Shown one piece after another: positions 53,803 to 62,389 of a stretch of DNA of 64,000 bases (positions are counted from its first letter, which is position 1; each line of letters begins with the position of its first letter). Made by a program: the position numbers and the translations under genes. The stretch spans positions 1,984,001 to 2,048,000 of the forward strand of contig NZ_CP024633.1 of the NCBI RefSeq assembly GCF_004924335.1, in the 5' to 3' direction. The notes below the pieces were generated by a model. That model did not search any database, was not told where the DNA came from, and saw only the letters and a program-made list of their open reading frames with translations. The stretch comes from Mycobacteroides salmoniphilum (lineage in GTDB: Bacteria > Actinomycetota > Actinomycetes > Mycobacteriales > Mycobacteriaceae).

Positions 53803-54237
53803 CTAGGCGACGGTGACCGTCCCGGTGCAGTGAGCAATGTTCTCGTCGTTCCAGAAGAAGCCCGAACGACCGCCGTAATCGGTGGTGATCTCTACCTGGC
53901 CGGGGCCGGTGACGACATTGAAGATCGATGCTCCTGCTGTGCCCGAACCGTCGCCGTGCGCTTCGCCGACAGCGCCGGTGGTCAGGTTGCGCCATTGGAA
54001 GTACGCCTGCTTGGGTCCGGCGAGACCGTCCGTGGCGTTCATGTTGAGCGTGCCGGGAATCAGGTCGCGACGTGCATCGGCTTGGCTCGCCTGCCAGGCA
54101 CTGACGCGCACGTCACCGTCGAAACAGAGGGCTACCTCGCCCGACGGTGCCGCCATTGCCGCCGGGCATGAGGAAAGTCCCGCGCCGAGAACGGCGAGGG
54201 TGAGGGCGGCCGCACGGCCAACAGGTATCGAACGCAT
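53803..54237 (-). CDS. Secreted protein of unknown function
   Basis: 144 residues from ATG 54237. A clear Sec signal peptide (MRSIPVGRAAALTLAVLGAGLSSCPAAMAA) is probably cleaved after AMA. The mature part of about 113 residues is polar, with one Cys pair (ALCFDGD and IAHCTGT) that could form a disulfide. No family is recognised. A 31-residue upstream extension is rejected because it would bury the signal peptide. It converges on the MBL gene (15-bp gap). Confidence 0.6.
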   Translation of the reverse strand: MRSIPVGRAAALTLAVLGAGLSSCPAAMAAPSGEVALCFDGDVRVSAWQASQADARRDLIPGTLNMNATDGLAGPKQAYFQWRNLTTGAVGEAHGDGSGTAGASIFNVVTGPGQVEITTDYGGRSGFFWNDENIAHCTGTVTVA

Positions 54238-54293
54238 GCAGGGAGTATCGCCCATGTGTCGTAGATCTGGCCAAAGTTTCCCTAGGCGAAGGT

Positions 54294-54872
54294 TCAGTCG
54301 GCTCCCAGGGCGGCGGAGATCAGGCGCCACAGCCGCTCGGTGATCTCCCCGGGTGCGGGGAGTGGGGTCAGGCGGAGCTGCTGCGCAATCCCGTATCGAA
54401 TTCCGCCGATGATGAAGGCGCCTGCGCTGTCGGGGTCGATGTCTGCGGGCAACTGGCCCAACTTCTGGCCGCGCCGGATGTTCTTGGCCGCGTTATGGCT
54501 GATGCGTTGCAGATAGGTCGCCTCCAGTTCGGCCAGTTGGGGGTCTAATGCGGCGCGGTTGAGCAGGATCGGGGCCAGTGGGTCGGCCACGTGATAGTCG
54601 ACAAATCGGCGGGTGCGGTCCAGCTCGTGAACACGCCAGTCGGTGTCCAGGGCCAGATGTGTGTCGGCAATGGCGTGGACGAGACCCTCGTAGAACTCGT
54701 CGTAAATGACCGCGAGCAAGCCGCTTTTGGATCCGAAGTGATGGTAGAGGGCGCCGGTGCTGAGTCCGGCACGGCGGGTTAATCCGCTGAGATCCATGAC
54801 TCCGTTGCCGCGGACGAGTTCGTCACGGGCGGCGTCGATGAGCTGTTGACGTCCGATTGAGGGGCGTGCCAC
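54294..54872 (-). CDS. TetR-family regulator of the PhyH gene
   Basis: 192 residues from GTG 54872 (product starts VARPSIGRQQLIDAAR); TTG 54887 in frame is an alternative. The HTH is QQLIDAARDELVRGNGVMDLSGLTRRAGLSTGALYHHFGSKSGLLAVIYDEF. Divergent from the PhyH dioxygenase gene, with a 19-bp palindrome between them, so it probably represses both. Confidence 0.87.
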   Translation of the reverse strand: MARPSIGRQQLIDAARDELVRGNGVMDLSGLTRRAGLSTGALYHHFGSKSGLLAVIYDEFYEGLVHAIADTHLALDTDWRVHELDRTRRFVDYHVADPLAPILLNRAALDPQLAELEATYLQRISHNAAKNIRRGQKLGQLPADIDPDSAGAFIIGGIRYGIAQQLRLTPLPAPGEITERLWRLISAALGAD

Positions 54873-54887
54873 TATCTGATAGTACAA

Positions 54888-54906
54888 AACATAATTATCT
54901 TATGTT
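54888..54906. promoter_or_regulatory. TetR operator between divergent TetR and PhyH genes
   Basis: AACATAA and TTATGTT form a perfect 7-5-7 inverted repeat centred in the 45-bp gap. AT-rich, unlike the surroundings, so it probably overlaps both promoters. Confidence 0.7.
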
Positions 54907-54917
54907 TAGGAGTAGTG

Positions 54918-55772
54918 ATGAGCACGGAAGTGTCATCGTTGGTGGATTTGGGCGGCGACCTGGCCGGAACTCATCGACGGACCGTGAGTAGCGGGGAGTG
55001 TGTCGATCCTGCTGTGGCCGAGGCGGATTTGGCGGCGATGCGCCGCGACGGTTACGTGATCTTGCCGGATTTGCTGACCACTGACGAGCTGGTAGATATT
55101 CGGGAGGCCGTTGCGCCGCTGCTGAATCTGCACGGCCGAAACGGGTTTGAAGGGCATACCACTCAGCGGGTGTACAGCGTGCTGAACAAGACGCGTGCTT
55201 GTGACCGGATCGCGGATCACCCGCGGGTGCTGGCCCTGCTGGATCGGCTTTTCCTGCCGAACTATCTGTTGTCGATGTTGCAGGTAATCAACATCCTGCC
55301 GGGTGAGCAGGCACAGATGCTGCACACCGACGACGGCTTCTATCCGATTCCGCGTCCCCGCGCGGGTCTCGGTGCGGCGACGATCTGGGCGATCGACGAC
55401 TTTACCGGCGACAATGGTGCCACCGATGTCATTGCAGGCAGTCATCTTTGGGGCGACAGGCGGCCAAAGGACGTCGAGCGTGAACCCGTGGTGATGAAGG
55501 CGGGTTCCTGTGTATTCTTCCCCGGCACGCTATGGCACGGCGGAGGCGCGAACCGGTCCGATGCCGCACGGCTGGCGCTGACAGCTCAGTACTGCGAGCC
55601 ATGGCTGCGTCCGCAGGAGGCGTTCACCTTGTCGATGACTCGCGACACCGTGCGAGCGGTGTCCGAAGACATTCGCCGGATGCTTGGGTACAGCATTCAC
55701 CCGCCGTTTATCGGCCAGGTCGACGGCATGCATCCCAAAAGGCTGCTCGAATCAGGTGACCAATCGCTGTAA
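54918..55772 (+). CDS. Phytanoyl-CoA dioxygenase (PhyH)-family Fe(II)/2-oxoglutarate enzyme
   Basis: 284 residues from ATG 54918, with AGGAG five bases upstream (GTG 54915 also possible). The iron ligands are His-x-Asp in MLHTDDGFY and a later His in LWHGGGANRSDAARLALTAQYCEPW, with the Arg that binds 2-oxoglutarate. The family hydroxylates diverse small molecules. Regulated by the divergent TetR gene. The 172 bp after it hold no gene; a GTGAC-AG-GTCAC palindrome occurs at 55838-55849. Confidence 0.83.
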   Translation: MSTEVSSLVDLGGDLAGTHRRTVSSGECVDPAVAEADLAAMRRDGYVILPDLLTTDELVDIREAVAPLLNLHGRNGFEGHTTQRVYSVLNKTRACDRIADHPRVLALLDRLFLPNYLLSMLQVINILPGEQAQMLHTDDGFYPIPRPRAGLGAATIWAIDDFTGDNGATDVIAGSHLWGDRRPKDVEREPVVMKAGSCVFFPGTLWHGGGANRSDAARLALTAQYCEPWLRPQEAFTLSMTRDTVRAVSEDIRRMLGYSIHPPFIGQVDGMHPKRLLESGDQSL

Positions 55773-55944
55773 TTGTCATGAGGAGAAGCGCTTTCGGCTG
55801 CTGGCGGCTTGGGTCATGCGGTCCTTGCAGCACTAAAGTGACAGGTCACAAGGTCAAACGAGGCTCCTGGGGTGCGAACCTGATTAATGGAACTGCTGTG
55901 CCGGTTGTCTAGGCATGGATGGGTGCCCGGCGTACGTTGTGGCC

Positions 55945-56586
55945 ATGACGACGGTTCAACGGCGAGCGTTTAACAACACGGTCACGCGTTTCTGGAGTGT
56001 GGTGGCCAAGGCCTATGACTGGGGTCCTCTGCAGCGGTGGGTATACCAGCCGGCGCAGGACGAGATGCTCGCCCAGGTGAGAGAACGCAATTCCCGACGT
56101 GTCGTTGACATTGCTTGCGGCACTGGAATCCTCGCGTCGCGGTTACGTGCTGAACTCGCATCGACGCAGGTATCCGGCGTTGATATGTCCGAGGGCATGC
56201 TCGCTCAGGCTCAGGCTCGTTCCCCATTGGTCAACTGGCAGGTCGCTCCCGCTGAGCATCTTCCGTTCGACGATGGCGTTCTGGACGCAGTGTTGTCCAC
56301 GTCCGCCTTCCACTTCTTCGATCAGCCCGCGGCCGTCGCTGAGTTTCACCGAGTATTGACGCCGGGCGGTTTCGCGGCGGTGGCGACCATCAGCCCCCGC
56401 CGCCACCGGCTGGCACGCTTACATAGACTGGTGAGCAATCGCGTTCCCGCGAATATGCCTACTCCTGCGGAAATGCGGACACTCTTCGAGAACGCCGGGT
56501 TCCACGTCGCTGTGCAGCGCCCGGTCCGCCGCCCGATAACGCCGCCCCTGGTGTCCGTCGACTGGATCACGGTGGGAGTCAAGTGA
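55945..56586 (+). CDS. Class-I SAM-dependent methyltransferase (UbiE/type-11-like)
   Basis: 213 residues from ATG 55945. SAM motif I is VVDIACGTGILASRLRAEL, then VSGVDMSEGML, LPFDDGVLDAVLSTSAFHFF and EFHRVLTPGGFAAVATI. The stop overlaps the next gene (TGATG), a dienelactone-hydrolase-like enzyme, so the two are coupled. A 10-residue upstream extension is possible but unsupported. The substrate is unknown. Confidence 0.85.
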   Translation: MTTVQRRAFNNTVTRFWSVVAKAYDWGPLQRWVYQPAQDEMLAQVRERNSRRVVDIACGTGILASRLRAELASTQVSGVDMSEGMLAQAQARSPLVNWQVAPAEHLPFDDGVLDAVLSTSAFHFFDQPAAVAEFHRVLTPGGFAAVATISPRRHRLARLHRLVSNRVPANMPTPAEMRTLFENAGFHVAVQRPVRRPITPPLVSVDWITVGVK

Positions 56587-57293
56587 TGTTGCACATCCCG
56601 GTTGCTGACGGCACCGTGCCCGTATTGCTCTCCCTGCCAACCGGATACACCGGCGGCCCATTGCCTGGCGTAATTGCCATTCACGACATCCTGGGTCTGC
56701 ACCAAGACATCACCCGAATCTCTCAACGCATAGCGGACCAGGGCTACATCGTGGCGACCCCTGACCTCTACCACGGCGGCAAGGTGCGCTGCATTACCCG
56801 GGTGATGCGCGAGGTCATGATCGGCGAGGGCCGCAGTTTCGATGATCTGGCCGCGACTCGTGAGGCTTTGGTCGCGCGACCGGAGTGCACGGGAGCCGTT
56901 GGCGTTGTCGGCTTCTGTCAGGGCGGCCGGTTTGCCCTGCTCGTCGCCTCGCGGGGATACGAGGCAGTGGCGCCGTTCTACAGCACACCGCTACCACCCC
57001 GTATAGAGAAACACCTACAAGGCAGCTGTCCGGTGGTCGCCAGCTTCGGACGTCGCGACCCGTTCGGCACCGGTTCGGGCGCAAAGTTGCAGCGGATCCT
57101 GGACCGCGCCGACGTGGAAAACGATATCAAGACCTATCCGGGAGCAGGCCATTCCTTCGCCAATGAGCTTCCCGCACAACCATTTCTTCGACTCGCCGGC
57201 TTTGCGTTCCACGAGGAGGCCGCCACGGACTCCTGGGAACGGGTCTTCGCGTTCTTCGGTAAGCACCTCGCTAGTGCTGATAGACGTCGTTGA
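56586..57293 (+). CDS. Dienelactone hydrolase-family protein
   Basis: 235 residues from ATG 56586, overlapping the methyltransferase TGA (GTG 56583 is also in frame). The DLH nucleophile is Cys in VGVVGFCQGGRFAL; GVIAIHDILGLHQDITRISQRIADQGYIVATPDLY is the classical N-terminal region, and the catalytic His is in PGAGHSFAN. DLHs open lactones or act on related esters. Its last 23 bp overlap the convergent polysaccharide deacetylase gene. Confidence 0.87.
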   Translation: MLHIPVADGTVPVLLSLPTGYTGGPLPGVIAIHDILGLHQDITRISQRIADQGYIVATPDLYHGGKVRCITRVMREVMIGEGRSFDDLAATREALVARPECTGAVGVVGFCQGGRFALLVASRGYEAVAPFYSTPLPPRIEKHLQGSCPVVASFGRRDPFGTGSGAKLQRILDRADVENDIKTYPGAGHSFANELPAQPFLRLAGFAFHEEAATDSWERVFAFFGKHLASADRRR

Positions 57294-58035
57294 GTGTCAC
57301 TGTGCGCAACTGCCGTTCCCCGATGACGTCGAGCATCTGGTGATAGACGGTGGTTACCGGCGGGTGGTTGAGGTGGCCGATGACGATCGCCTGGGGATTG
57401 AAGTACTTACGGGCCATGTCCACGATGTATTGCGGAGTGACAACTCCGGAGTCCGACAATGACCCGTACCAAAGCACCGGGGGTCCGTAGCCGAGCCCCT
57501 GAGTAACCGAATCGGTTGCGGCGTTGTGCTTTCCGTAGGGTGGGCGGAAGAATGGCGCTGGGTTGACTCCGTAGGTGTTGGTCAAGAACTTGGTATTGCG
57601 GGTCAGCTCGTCCGCGATCTGCTCGGCGGTCAGTGTTGTGAGATTCGGATGAGACCACGTGTGATTGCCGAGCTGGATCTGCCCGCTGTCGACGAGCGGG
57701 CGAAGAAGTGGGGCGTTCTGCGTCCATCCCGCGTTCACGCCGTTGACGAAGTAGGTCAGGCGGATTCCGGTATCACGTGCCAGCTGGGTGTACGCGGCGA
57801 TGACGTTCGTATCGGTGCCATCGTCAAGGGTCAGGGCGAGTAACCGCTGGCCGTCGGTGCGGGCCGGCAGAGCGGTCAACGCACCGCCGCCGGGCAATGG
57901 CACCCGCGTCAGCCCGCTGCTGGAGGCTCCGGCTGAGGTGCCGGGGTCTGCCACCACGACGGCTGATTCGATGACAGAAGCGCCCGCTGCGGCAGCGGCT
58001 GCCAACAAAGTCAAAAACCGACGACGATCGAACAC
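57271..58035 (-). CDS. Tat-exported polysaccharide deacetylase (NodB domain)
   Basis: 254 residues from GTG 58035; the frame is open for 209 more codons upstream but overlaps the DUF2127 gene. The chosen start gives a Tat signal (VFDRRRFLTLLAAAAAAGASV). NodB motifs: LALTLDDGTD (catalytic and metal Asp), HTWSHPNLTTL (metal His-x3-His) and FFRPPYGKHN. Family members deacetylate peptidoglycan or other N-acetyl sugars of the envelope. Confidence 0.85.
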   Translation of the reverse strand: MFDRRRFLTLLAAAAAAGASVIESAVVVADPGTSAGASSSGLTRVPLPGGGALTALPARTDGQRLLALTLDDGTDTNVIAAYTQLARDTGIRLTYFVNGVNAGWTQNAPLLRPLVDSGQIQLGNHTWSHPNLTTLTAEQIADELTRNTKFLTNTYGVNPAPFFRPPYGKHNAATDSVTQGLGYGPPVLWYGSLSDSGVVTPQYIVDMARKYFNPQAIVIGHLNHPPVTTVYHQMLDVIGERQLRTVTLNDVYQH

Positions 58036-58105
58036 GACGACAGGGTAGCGCCGGAACCTGGATATCCTGCGGCGCCGCGGGTGGTGTCCGGCTACCGTTT
58101 CTGGC

Positions 58106-58873
58106 GTGATCGATTTTGCGCTGAGATCGTGTGGCCTACGGGGGCATGCGACATTCGCTCCCGATGAACAGCCCCTTCGGGACCGCCTGAGAGTCGCGAC
58201 GCCCGCGGGGGAAGCCTGGCGTTGCTTGCGGTGCGAGACGTTTGTCGTCGGTGCCGCACGGTATCGAGGACCGGCCGACACCGCACCAGAAATTCCGCGC
58301 GGACGGCTCCTACGCGATCGGACCTTGATGCGCCTATTGGCCGTCGAGCGGGTGTTCCGGGGTCTGGTCATCATGCTGCTGGCCGCCGGGGTCATGAAGG
58401 TCCGTGGTTCACGCGAACATCTCCAGCAGGTCTTCGAGCGGGACCTGCCGCTGATTCGCCCGCTGGCCAACCAGATCGGATGGAATCCGGACGATTCCAA
58501 GATCGTGCGCCACATCGGTGACGCGTTCTCGCTGTCGTCCTCCACACTGATGTGGGTGGCAGTGGGATTGGCGGCGTATGCCGCGATCGAGTTCATCGAG
58601 GCCTTCGGTCTGTGGCTGATGAAGCGCTGGGGTGAGTACTTCGCCGTCATCGCGACGAGCATCTTTCTGCCGCTGGAGATTTACGAGGTTATTGAGAAGC
58701 AGACGGTGCTTCGGGTCCTTGCCATCGTGGTGAATGTCGCAGCGGTGGTCTGGCTGCTGTGGAGCAAGAGATTGTTCGGGCTCAACGGCGGCGGAGAGGC
58801 GTACGAGAAGGAGCATCGCGCCGAAAGTCTGCTGAGTGTCGAGCGGGCGGCGTTGGCAGAGAATCTGCACTAG
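58106..58873 (+). CDS. DUF2127 membrane protein with N-terminal Cys motif
   Basis: 255 residues from GTG 58106. The N-terminal part has CGLRGH and WRCLRCETF, a possible metal-binding knuckle. Four hydrophobic segments follow: VERVFRGLVIMLLAAGVMKV, LMWVAVGLAAYAAIEFIEAFGLWLM, YFAVIATSIFLPLEIYEVIE and VLRVLAIVVNVAAVVWLLW, the DUF2127 pattern. No function is established for this family. Divergent from the polysaccharide deacetylase across 70 bp. Confidence 0.8.
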   Translation: MIDFALRSCGLRGHATFAPDEQPLRDRLRVATPAGEAWRCLRCETFVVGAARYRGPADTAPEIPRGRLLRDRTLMRLLAVERVFRGLVIMLLAAGVMKVRGSREHLQQVFERDLPLIRPLANQIGWNPDDSKIVRHIGDAFSLSSSTLMWVAVGLAAYAAIEFIEAFGLWLMKRWGEYFAVIATSIFLPLEIYEVIEKQTVLRVLAIVVNVAAVVWLLWSKRLFGLNGGGEAYEKEHRAESLLSVERAALAENLH

Positions 58874-58891
58874 CGTTCGGCGAGCAGCCGG

Positions 58892-59431
58892 TCAGCCCGT
58901 CAGGCCGTGACTCGCCAACCAGTCCTCGACGGTGATCGTGGTCGTGACCTCGTCGAGGTCCAGGACCAGGCGGGTCTGGCGGTTGATCATCTGCACCGCG
59001 CGGTCGCAGACGGCGATCGACTCACGATGCACCGCGGCATCGATCGCGTCGTTGATGTCCGAGGGGAGATCCGCCGAGTCCTGGGTGAGGCGTTCGGCCG
59101 TCCGTGCGGCGGTGACGGCGATTTCGCGCAACGTGTGGTGAGCATGGCGACGAATCGTCTCCACGTGGGTGATCCCGTGGGCCAACGCAAGGTACTTCTG
59201 GCGAGAGTCCGATTCGGGCGCGTGCGCCCGGCCGAGCCGATTGGCCGCCTCGCGAATTCTGTCGGAATCATCGACCGCCTCGAAGGCAAGGTAGAAGCCC
59301 GCGACGGCGCGACCGATGGGCGTCGAGGTGTCGACGGCGGGAGAGGCAGGTCGTGGCGGACGCTGGGAAGTGGCAGATTCGGGCAGAGGAGAGTCGACGA
59401 GCGACGGTAAGGCGCACCGCGGGACATCCAT
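58892..59431 (-). CDS. Hypothetical helical protein
   Basis: 179 residues if started at ATG 59431. The longer open frame (to 59821) is antisense-like Arg/Pro-rich sequence overlapping the CtaG gene, so the short form is preferred. Mostly helical and charged; residues 55-170 include GFYLAFEAVDDSDRIREAANRLGR and ITHVETIRRHAHHTLREIAVTAARTAERL, with no signal peptide or membrane helix. No family is recognised. Confidence 0.55.
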   Translation of the reverse strand: MDVPRCALPSLVDSPLPESATSQRPPRPASPAVDTSTPIGRAVAGFYLAFEAVDDSDRIREAANRLGRAHAPESDSRQKYLALAHGITHVETIRRHAHHTLREIAVTAARTAERLTQDSADLPSDINDAIDAAVHRESIAVCDRAVQMINRQTRLVLDLDEVTTTITVEDWLASHGLTG

Positions 59432-59502
59432 CCGTCCATACTGCCCGAAAAATAGACGGAGTGTACAGAAGTTCGCTGGGAAAGATACCGGTGGCGGGAC
59501 TG

Positions 59503-60462
59503 TCAGTGTCGTCCGAATCGCTCGCGCAGCTGTGGGTCGTTCTCCCACCATAGTGTCGGCGTCGCCGGCTTCTCGGCTGTCGCGTTGCCCGGGTCGAGTG
59601 AATTCTGGTCGGCGCGGTCGAGTTCGGCGTCGACCCGCGCGGCCTGCGCCTTGTCGTCGGCGGACAAGGCGCGCATGAGTAGCAGCAGGAAGGGTAGGCC
59701 AAGGACATCGCCGAGGATCCAGAGAATGCCCGCGCCCAAGGTCTGATCCGTTCGCAGATCCGGCCCCCAGGCGTGGCGCAGCGCCAGGTAGTACGTTGAC
59801 GCCACAAGCGGGCCCTGCCACAGCACCAGGCCCAAGACCCCGTCGCCGATGGTCTCGGCCACGCTGATCACCAGCGATATCAGCTGCGGATATTTATGAG
59901 GTACGGGGTCTACCTGCAGGCGTGCGTAAAAGTACGCAAACCCAATCAATACCAACACTGTTCGTGTCATCGCACCGAGCAAGCCATGAGTGAGCGATGC
60001 CGTGTACCACGGCGTCAGATACAGCAACCAGGGTGTAGCCAGCATGGCCAGGGATGTCGTGAGCGGGTGAGTCAAGACTCGTGCGGGTGCCGACGATAGT
60101 GCTCGATCAAATCTGGCCAGCCCGGCCGGTGGTAGCGCGCTACGCATAACGGTGATCGGCCGACCGAGGGCCAAGAAGAACGGTACGACCAGTAGTAGCA
60201 AGACAACCTGCAATGCCCGCATCCAGAACAGCACGTGTGCGTAGACGCCGACCGCGCTCATGCATGCGAGCACCCAGCATCCGACTCCTGCGAAGAAGCA
60301 ACTCGCCCACACGCCACTGATATCCGATTGGCGACGCCGCGCGCGGGTCAGGGCCCAGCCGTATCCCGTGCCGAGGGCGATAGCGCAGAGGGCTGCCGCC
60401 GCATCGAAATACCATGCACGCCACACCATTACCCAGGTCAGTGGTTCCGTGGGTGAGAACAT
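59503..60462 (-). CDS. Cytochrome c oxidase assembly factor CtaG-type (caa3) membrane protein
   Basis: 319 residues, about seven membrane helices: WYFDAAAALCAIALGTGYGWAL, VLFWMRALQVVLLLLVVPFFLALGRPITVM, and later AMLATPWLLYLTPWYTASL and ETIGDGVLGLVLWQGPLV. The LGRPITVM segment and C-terminal ILWILGDVLGLPFLLLLM are typical of the CtaG_caa3 family, linked to copper insertion in cytochrome oxidase. ATG 60462 lies 1 bp after the PAP2 gene stop: same operon. Confidence 0.83.
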   Translation of the reverse strand: MFSPTEPLTWVMVWRAWYFDAAAALCAIALGTGYGWALTRARRRQSDISGVWASCFFAGVGCWVLACMSAVGVYAHVLFWMRALQVVLLLLVVPFFLALGRPITVMRSALPPAGLARFDRALSSAPARVLTHPLTTSLAMLATPWLLYLTPWYTASLTHGLLGAMTRTVLVLIGFAYFYARLQVDPVPHKYPQLISLVISVAETIGDGVLGLVLWQGPLVASTYYLALRHAWGPDLRTDQTLGAGILWILGDVLGLPFLLLLMRALSADDKAQAARVDAELDRADQNSLDPGNATAEKPATPTLWWENDPQLRERFGRH

Positions 60463-60463
60463 C

Positions 60464-61147
60464 TCAGGCCGCGGGGCCCGGGGATCGGGTGGTCATCGGC
60501 TTCTTGTGAAGGGCCGCCGCCGCGATCGTCACCACTAATGTCGACAGCACCACTGCCGCCACGACATCGACCACCCAGTGGTCTCCGAGGTAGAGGCGAC
60601 TGCCGGCCACCAACATCACCGCCGTTATTGCCGCCAACAGGGCCGCCAAGCGTCGCCAGCCGCTATGACGGTAGGCGACCACTACGGTCAGCATTCCGGC
60701 AAGAGCGGTAGTGCCCGTGACGTGTCCGGAAGGAAAGGACCAGCCGGTTTCCGCAACTAGCTGCGTGTTGATAGGTGGACGGTGTTCTCCCACTGTCCAT
60801 TTCGCCGCCGCGGCAAGTGAGAACGCCGACACGACAGCGGCGGCTACGGTGGCCGCGGTTCTCAAAGAGCGTGTGAAGCGCCAAATCGCAAGTGTTGCAA
60901 TAACCGTCGCTACGGACACCGTCGCCGGGCTACCGATGTCGGTGACATCAACCGCGGTCGAGGTGAGCCAACTGTGCCGGTGAATCACCAACCAGTCCAG
61001 CGTGCGGTGGTCGACTTTGGTGCCTGAGCCGTAATGGTGCGCTATCGCTGCCAGAGTCGCGAAAACCACGAACAACGCTGCCGCGAGAACCGCAGCGGTT
61101 CGCGCGCTCGTAGTTTCGGGTCGAAGATTCCGCAGGCTGAAAGTCAT
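60464..61147 (-). CDS. PAP2-family membrane phosphatase
   Basis: 227 residues, about five or six membrane helices. The three catalytic motifs are present: KWTVGEHRP (KxxxxxxRP), PSGH, and SRLYLGDHWVVD (SRx5Hx3D). The family dephosphorylates lipid phosphates such as undecaprenyl pyrophosphate or phosphatidate. ATG 61147; the gene is 1 bp upstream of the CtaG gene and 72 bp downstream of the sigma factor gene. Confidence 0.88.
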   Translation of the reverse strand: MTFSLRNLRPETTSARTAAVLAAALFVVFATLAAIAHHYGSGTKVDHRTLDWLVIHRHSWLTSTAVDVTDIGSPATVSVATVIATLAIWRFTRSLRTAATVAAAVVSAFSLAAAAKWTVGEHRPPINTQLVAETGWSFPSGHVTGTTALAGMLTVVVAYRHSGWRRLAALLAAITAVMLVAGSRLYLGDHWVVDVVAAVVLSTLVVTIAAAALHKKPMTTRSPGPAA

Positions 61148-61219
61148 CGTGTCCTTCTCGTCGATTCCGGGACCGACGAACGAGGCTAGATCCCTTCCCT
61201 GCGAATCTGCTGTCAGCGC

Positions 61220-62389
61220 TTAGCAGTCTCCGGTCAAGAGTCGCTGGTTCAGAGTGGCCGCTCGAAGCGTCAGGTGGTTGCGTTCGGCGAGGTTGTGGGC
61301 CTGGGCGGCGGCGTCGGTGTAGAGACGTGCGGCCGTGGCGAGGTCTCCGGCGCGCTCGTGAAGGTACGCCGAGGACGCGGTGTACCGGGGGAGGGTCGCA
61401 TCGAGTTGGTCGAGTGCGGCGAGCCCGGCCCGTGGACCGTCCGCCTCGCCGAGAGCGACCGCGCGATTGAGCCGCACAACTGGGCTGTCGGTGAGCCCGA
61501 CCAGTTCGTCGTACCACTCGACGATCTGCACCCAGTCTGTCTCGGCGGCCGACCGCGCATCGGCGTGCAGTGCCGCGATCGCGGCTTGTGCCTGATACTC
61601 GCCAAGTCGATCGCGGGCCAACGCGGCCTGGAGCACGGCCACGCCCTCGGTGATCAGATCGTCCTGCCACAGACCGCGGTCCTGGTCGGTCAGCGTTACG
61701 AGACTTCCGTCGGCGCGGATGCGGGCCGGGCGTCTGGCGTGGTGGAGCAGGAACAGCGCGAGCAGGCCGGCGACCTCCTCGTCGTCGGTGGTCGCGGCAA
61801 GCTGTCGGGTAAGCCGGATGGCTTCGGCCGCGAGGTCGACGTCGCCGCTGTACCCCTCGTTGAACACCAGGTACAGCACGCGTAGCACGGTGCCCAGATC
61901 ACCGGGACGATCCAGTCGAACGTCGCTCACCGTTCGTTTGGCTCGCGAAATTCTTTGGGCCATTGTCGTTTCGGGTACGAGATAGGCCTGTGCGATCTGA
62001 CGGGTGGTGAGTCCGCCGACGGCGCGCAGGGTCAGCGCGACTGCCGACGCCGGGGTGAGGCGCGAATGCGCGCACAGAAAGTAGAGCTGCAGCGTGTCGT
62101 CCACGGACGCCACTGGTCCAGGCAGCGACTCATCAGTGACTCCAGCCTCGCGGTTTCGTCGGGCGGTATCGGATCGCGCGATATCGACGAAACACCGCCA
62201 GGCGGTGGTGATCAGCCAGCCCTTGGGGTCGTCGGGTCGCTGCGATGGCCACGCTTGGAGGGCGCGGATCAATGCCTCCTGCACGGCGTCCTCTGCGGTG
62301 GCGAAGTCCGCACCACGGCGCACAAGCACCGCCAGCACGCGGGGGATCAGGTCCCGCAGCTGGACTTCGTCCACCGCAGGGTCGCTCAT
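61220..62389 (-). CDS. ECF sigma factor of the ECF42 type with C-terminal TPR-like extension
   Basis: 389 residues. Sigma region 2 is VRRGADFATAEDAVQEALIRALQAWPSQRPDDPKGWLITTAWRCFVDIAR, and region 4 is AVALTLRAVGGLTTRQIAQAYLVPETTMAQRISRAKR. The long C-terminus of about 200 residues (LRVLYLVFNEGYSGD, LNRAVALGEADGPRAGLAALDQL, YLHERAGDLATAARLYTDAA) is the TPR-like extension of group ECF42. Its ATG overlaps the stop of the DGPF-protein gene upstream, the standard partner of ECF42. No anti-sigma gene is seen. Confidence 0.9.
   Translation of the reverse strand: MSDPAVDEVQLRDLIPRVLAVLVRRGADFATAEDAVQEALIRALQAWPSQRPDDPKGWLITTAWRCFVDIARSDTARRNREAGVTDESLPGPVASVDDTLQLYFLCAHSRLTPASAVALTLRAVGGLTTRQIAQAYLVPETTMAQRISRAKRTVSDVRLDRPGDLGTVLRVLYLVFNEGYSGDVDLAAEAIRLTRQLAATTDDEEVAGLLALFLLHHARRPARIRADGSLVTLTDQDRGLWQDDLITEGVAVLQAALARDRLGEYQAQAAIAALHADARSAAETDWVQIVEWYDELVGLTDSPVVRLNRAVALGEADGPRAGLAALDQLDATLPRYTASSAYLHERAGDLATAARLYTDAAAQAHNLAERNHLTLRAATLNQRLLTGDC

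Noticed and set aside
55838..55849. GTGAC-AG-GTCAC palindrome in the gap after the PhyH gene
   Set aside because: It is short and isolated, about 100 bp from the next start, and matches no regulator I can name. Recorded but not called an operator.
58036..58662. 209-codon upstream extension of the polysaccharide deacetylase
   Set aside because: It is opposite the DUF2127 gene; starting at GTG 58035 creates a proper Tat signal peptide.
58892..59821. Long version (309 codons) of the hypothetical gene ending at 58892
   Set aside because: The first 130 codons lie opposite the CtaG gene and are Arg/Pro/Gly-rich shadow sequence; ATG 59431 is the likelier start.
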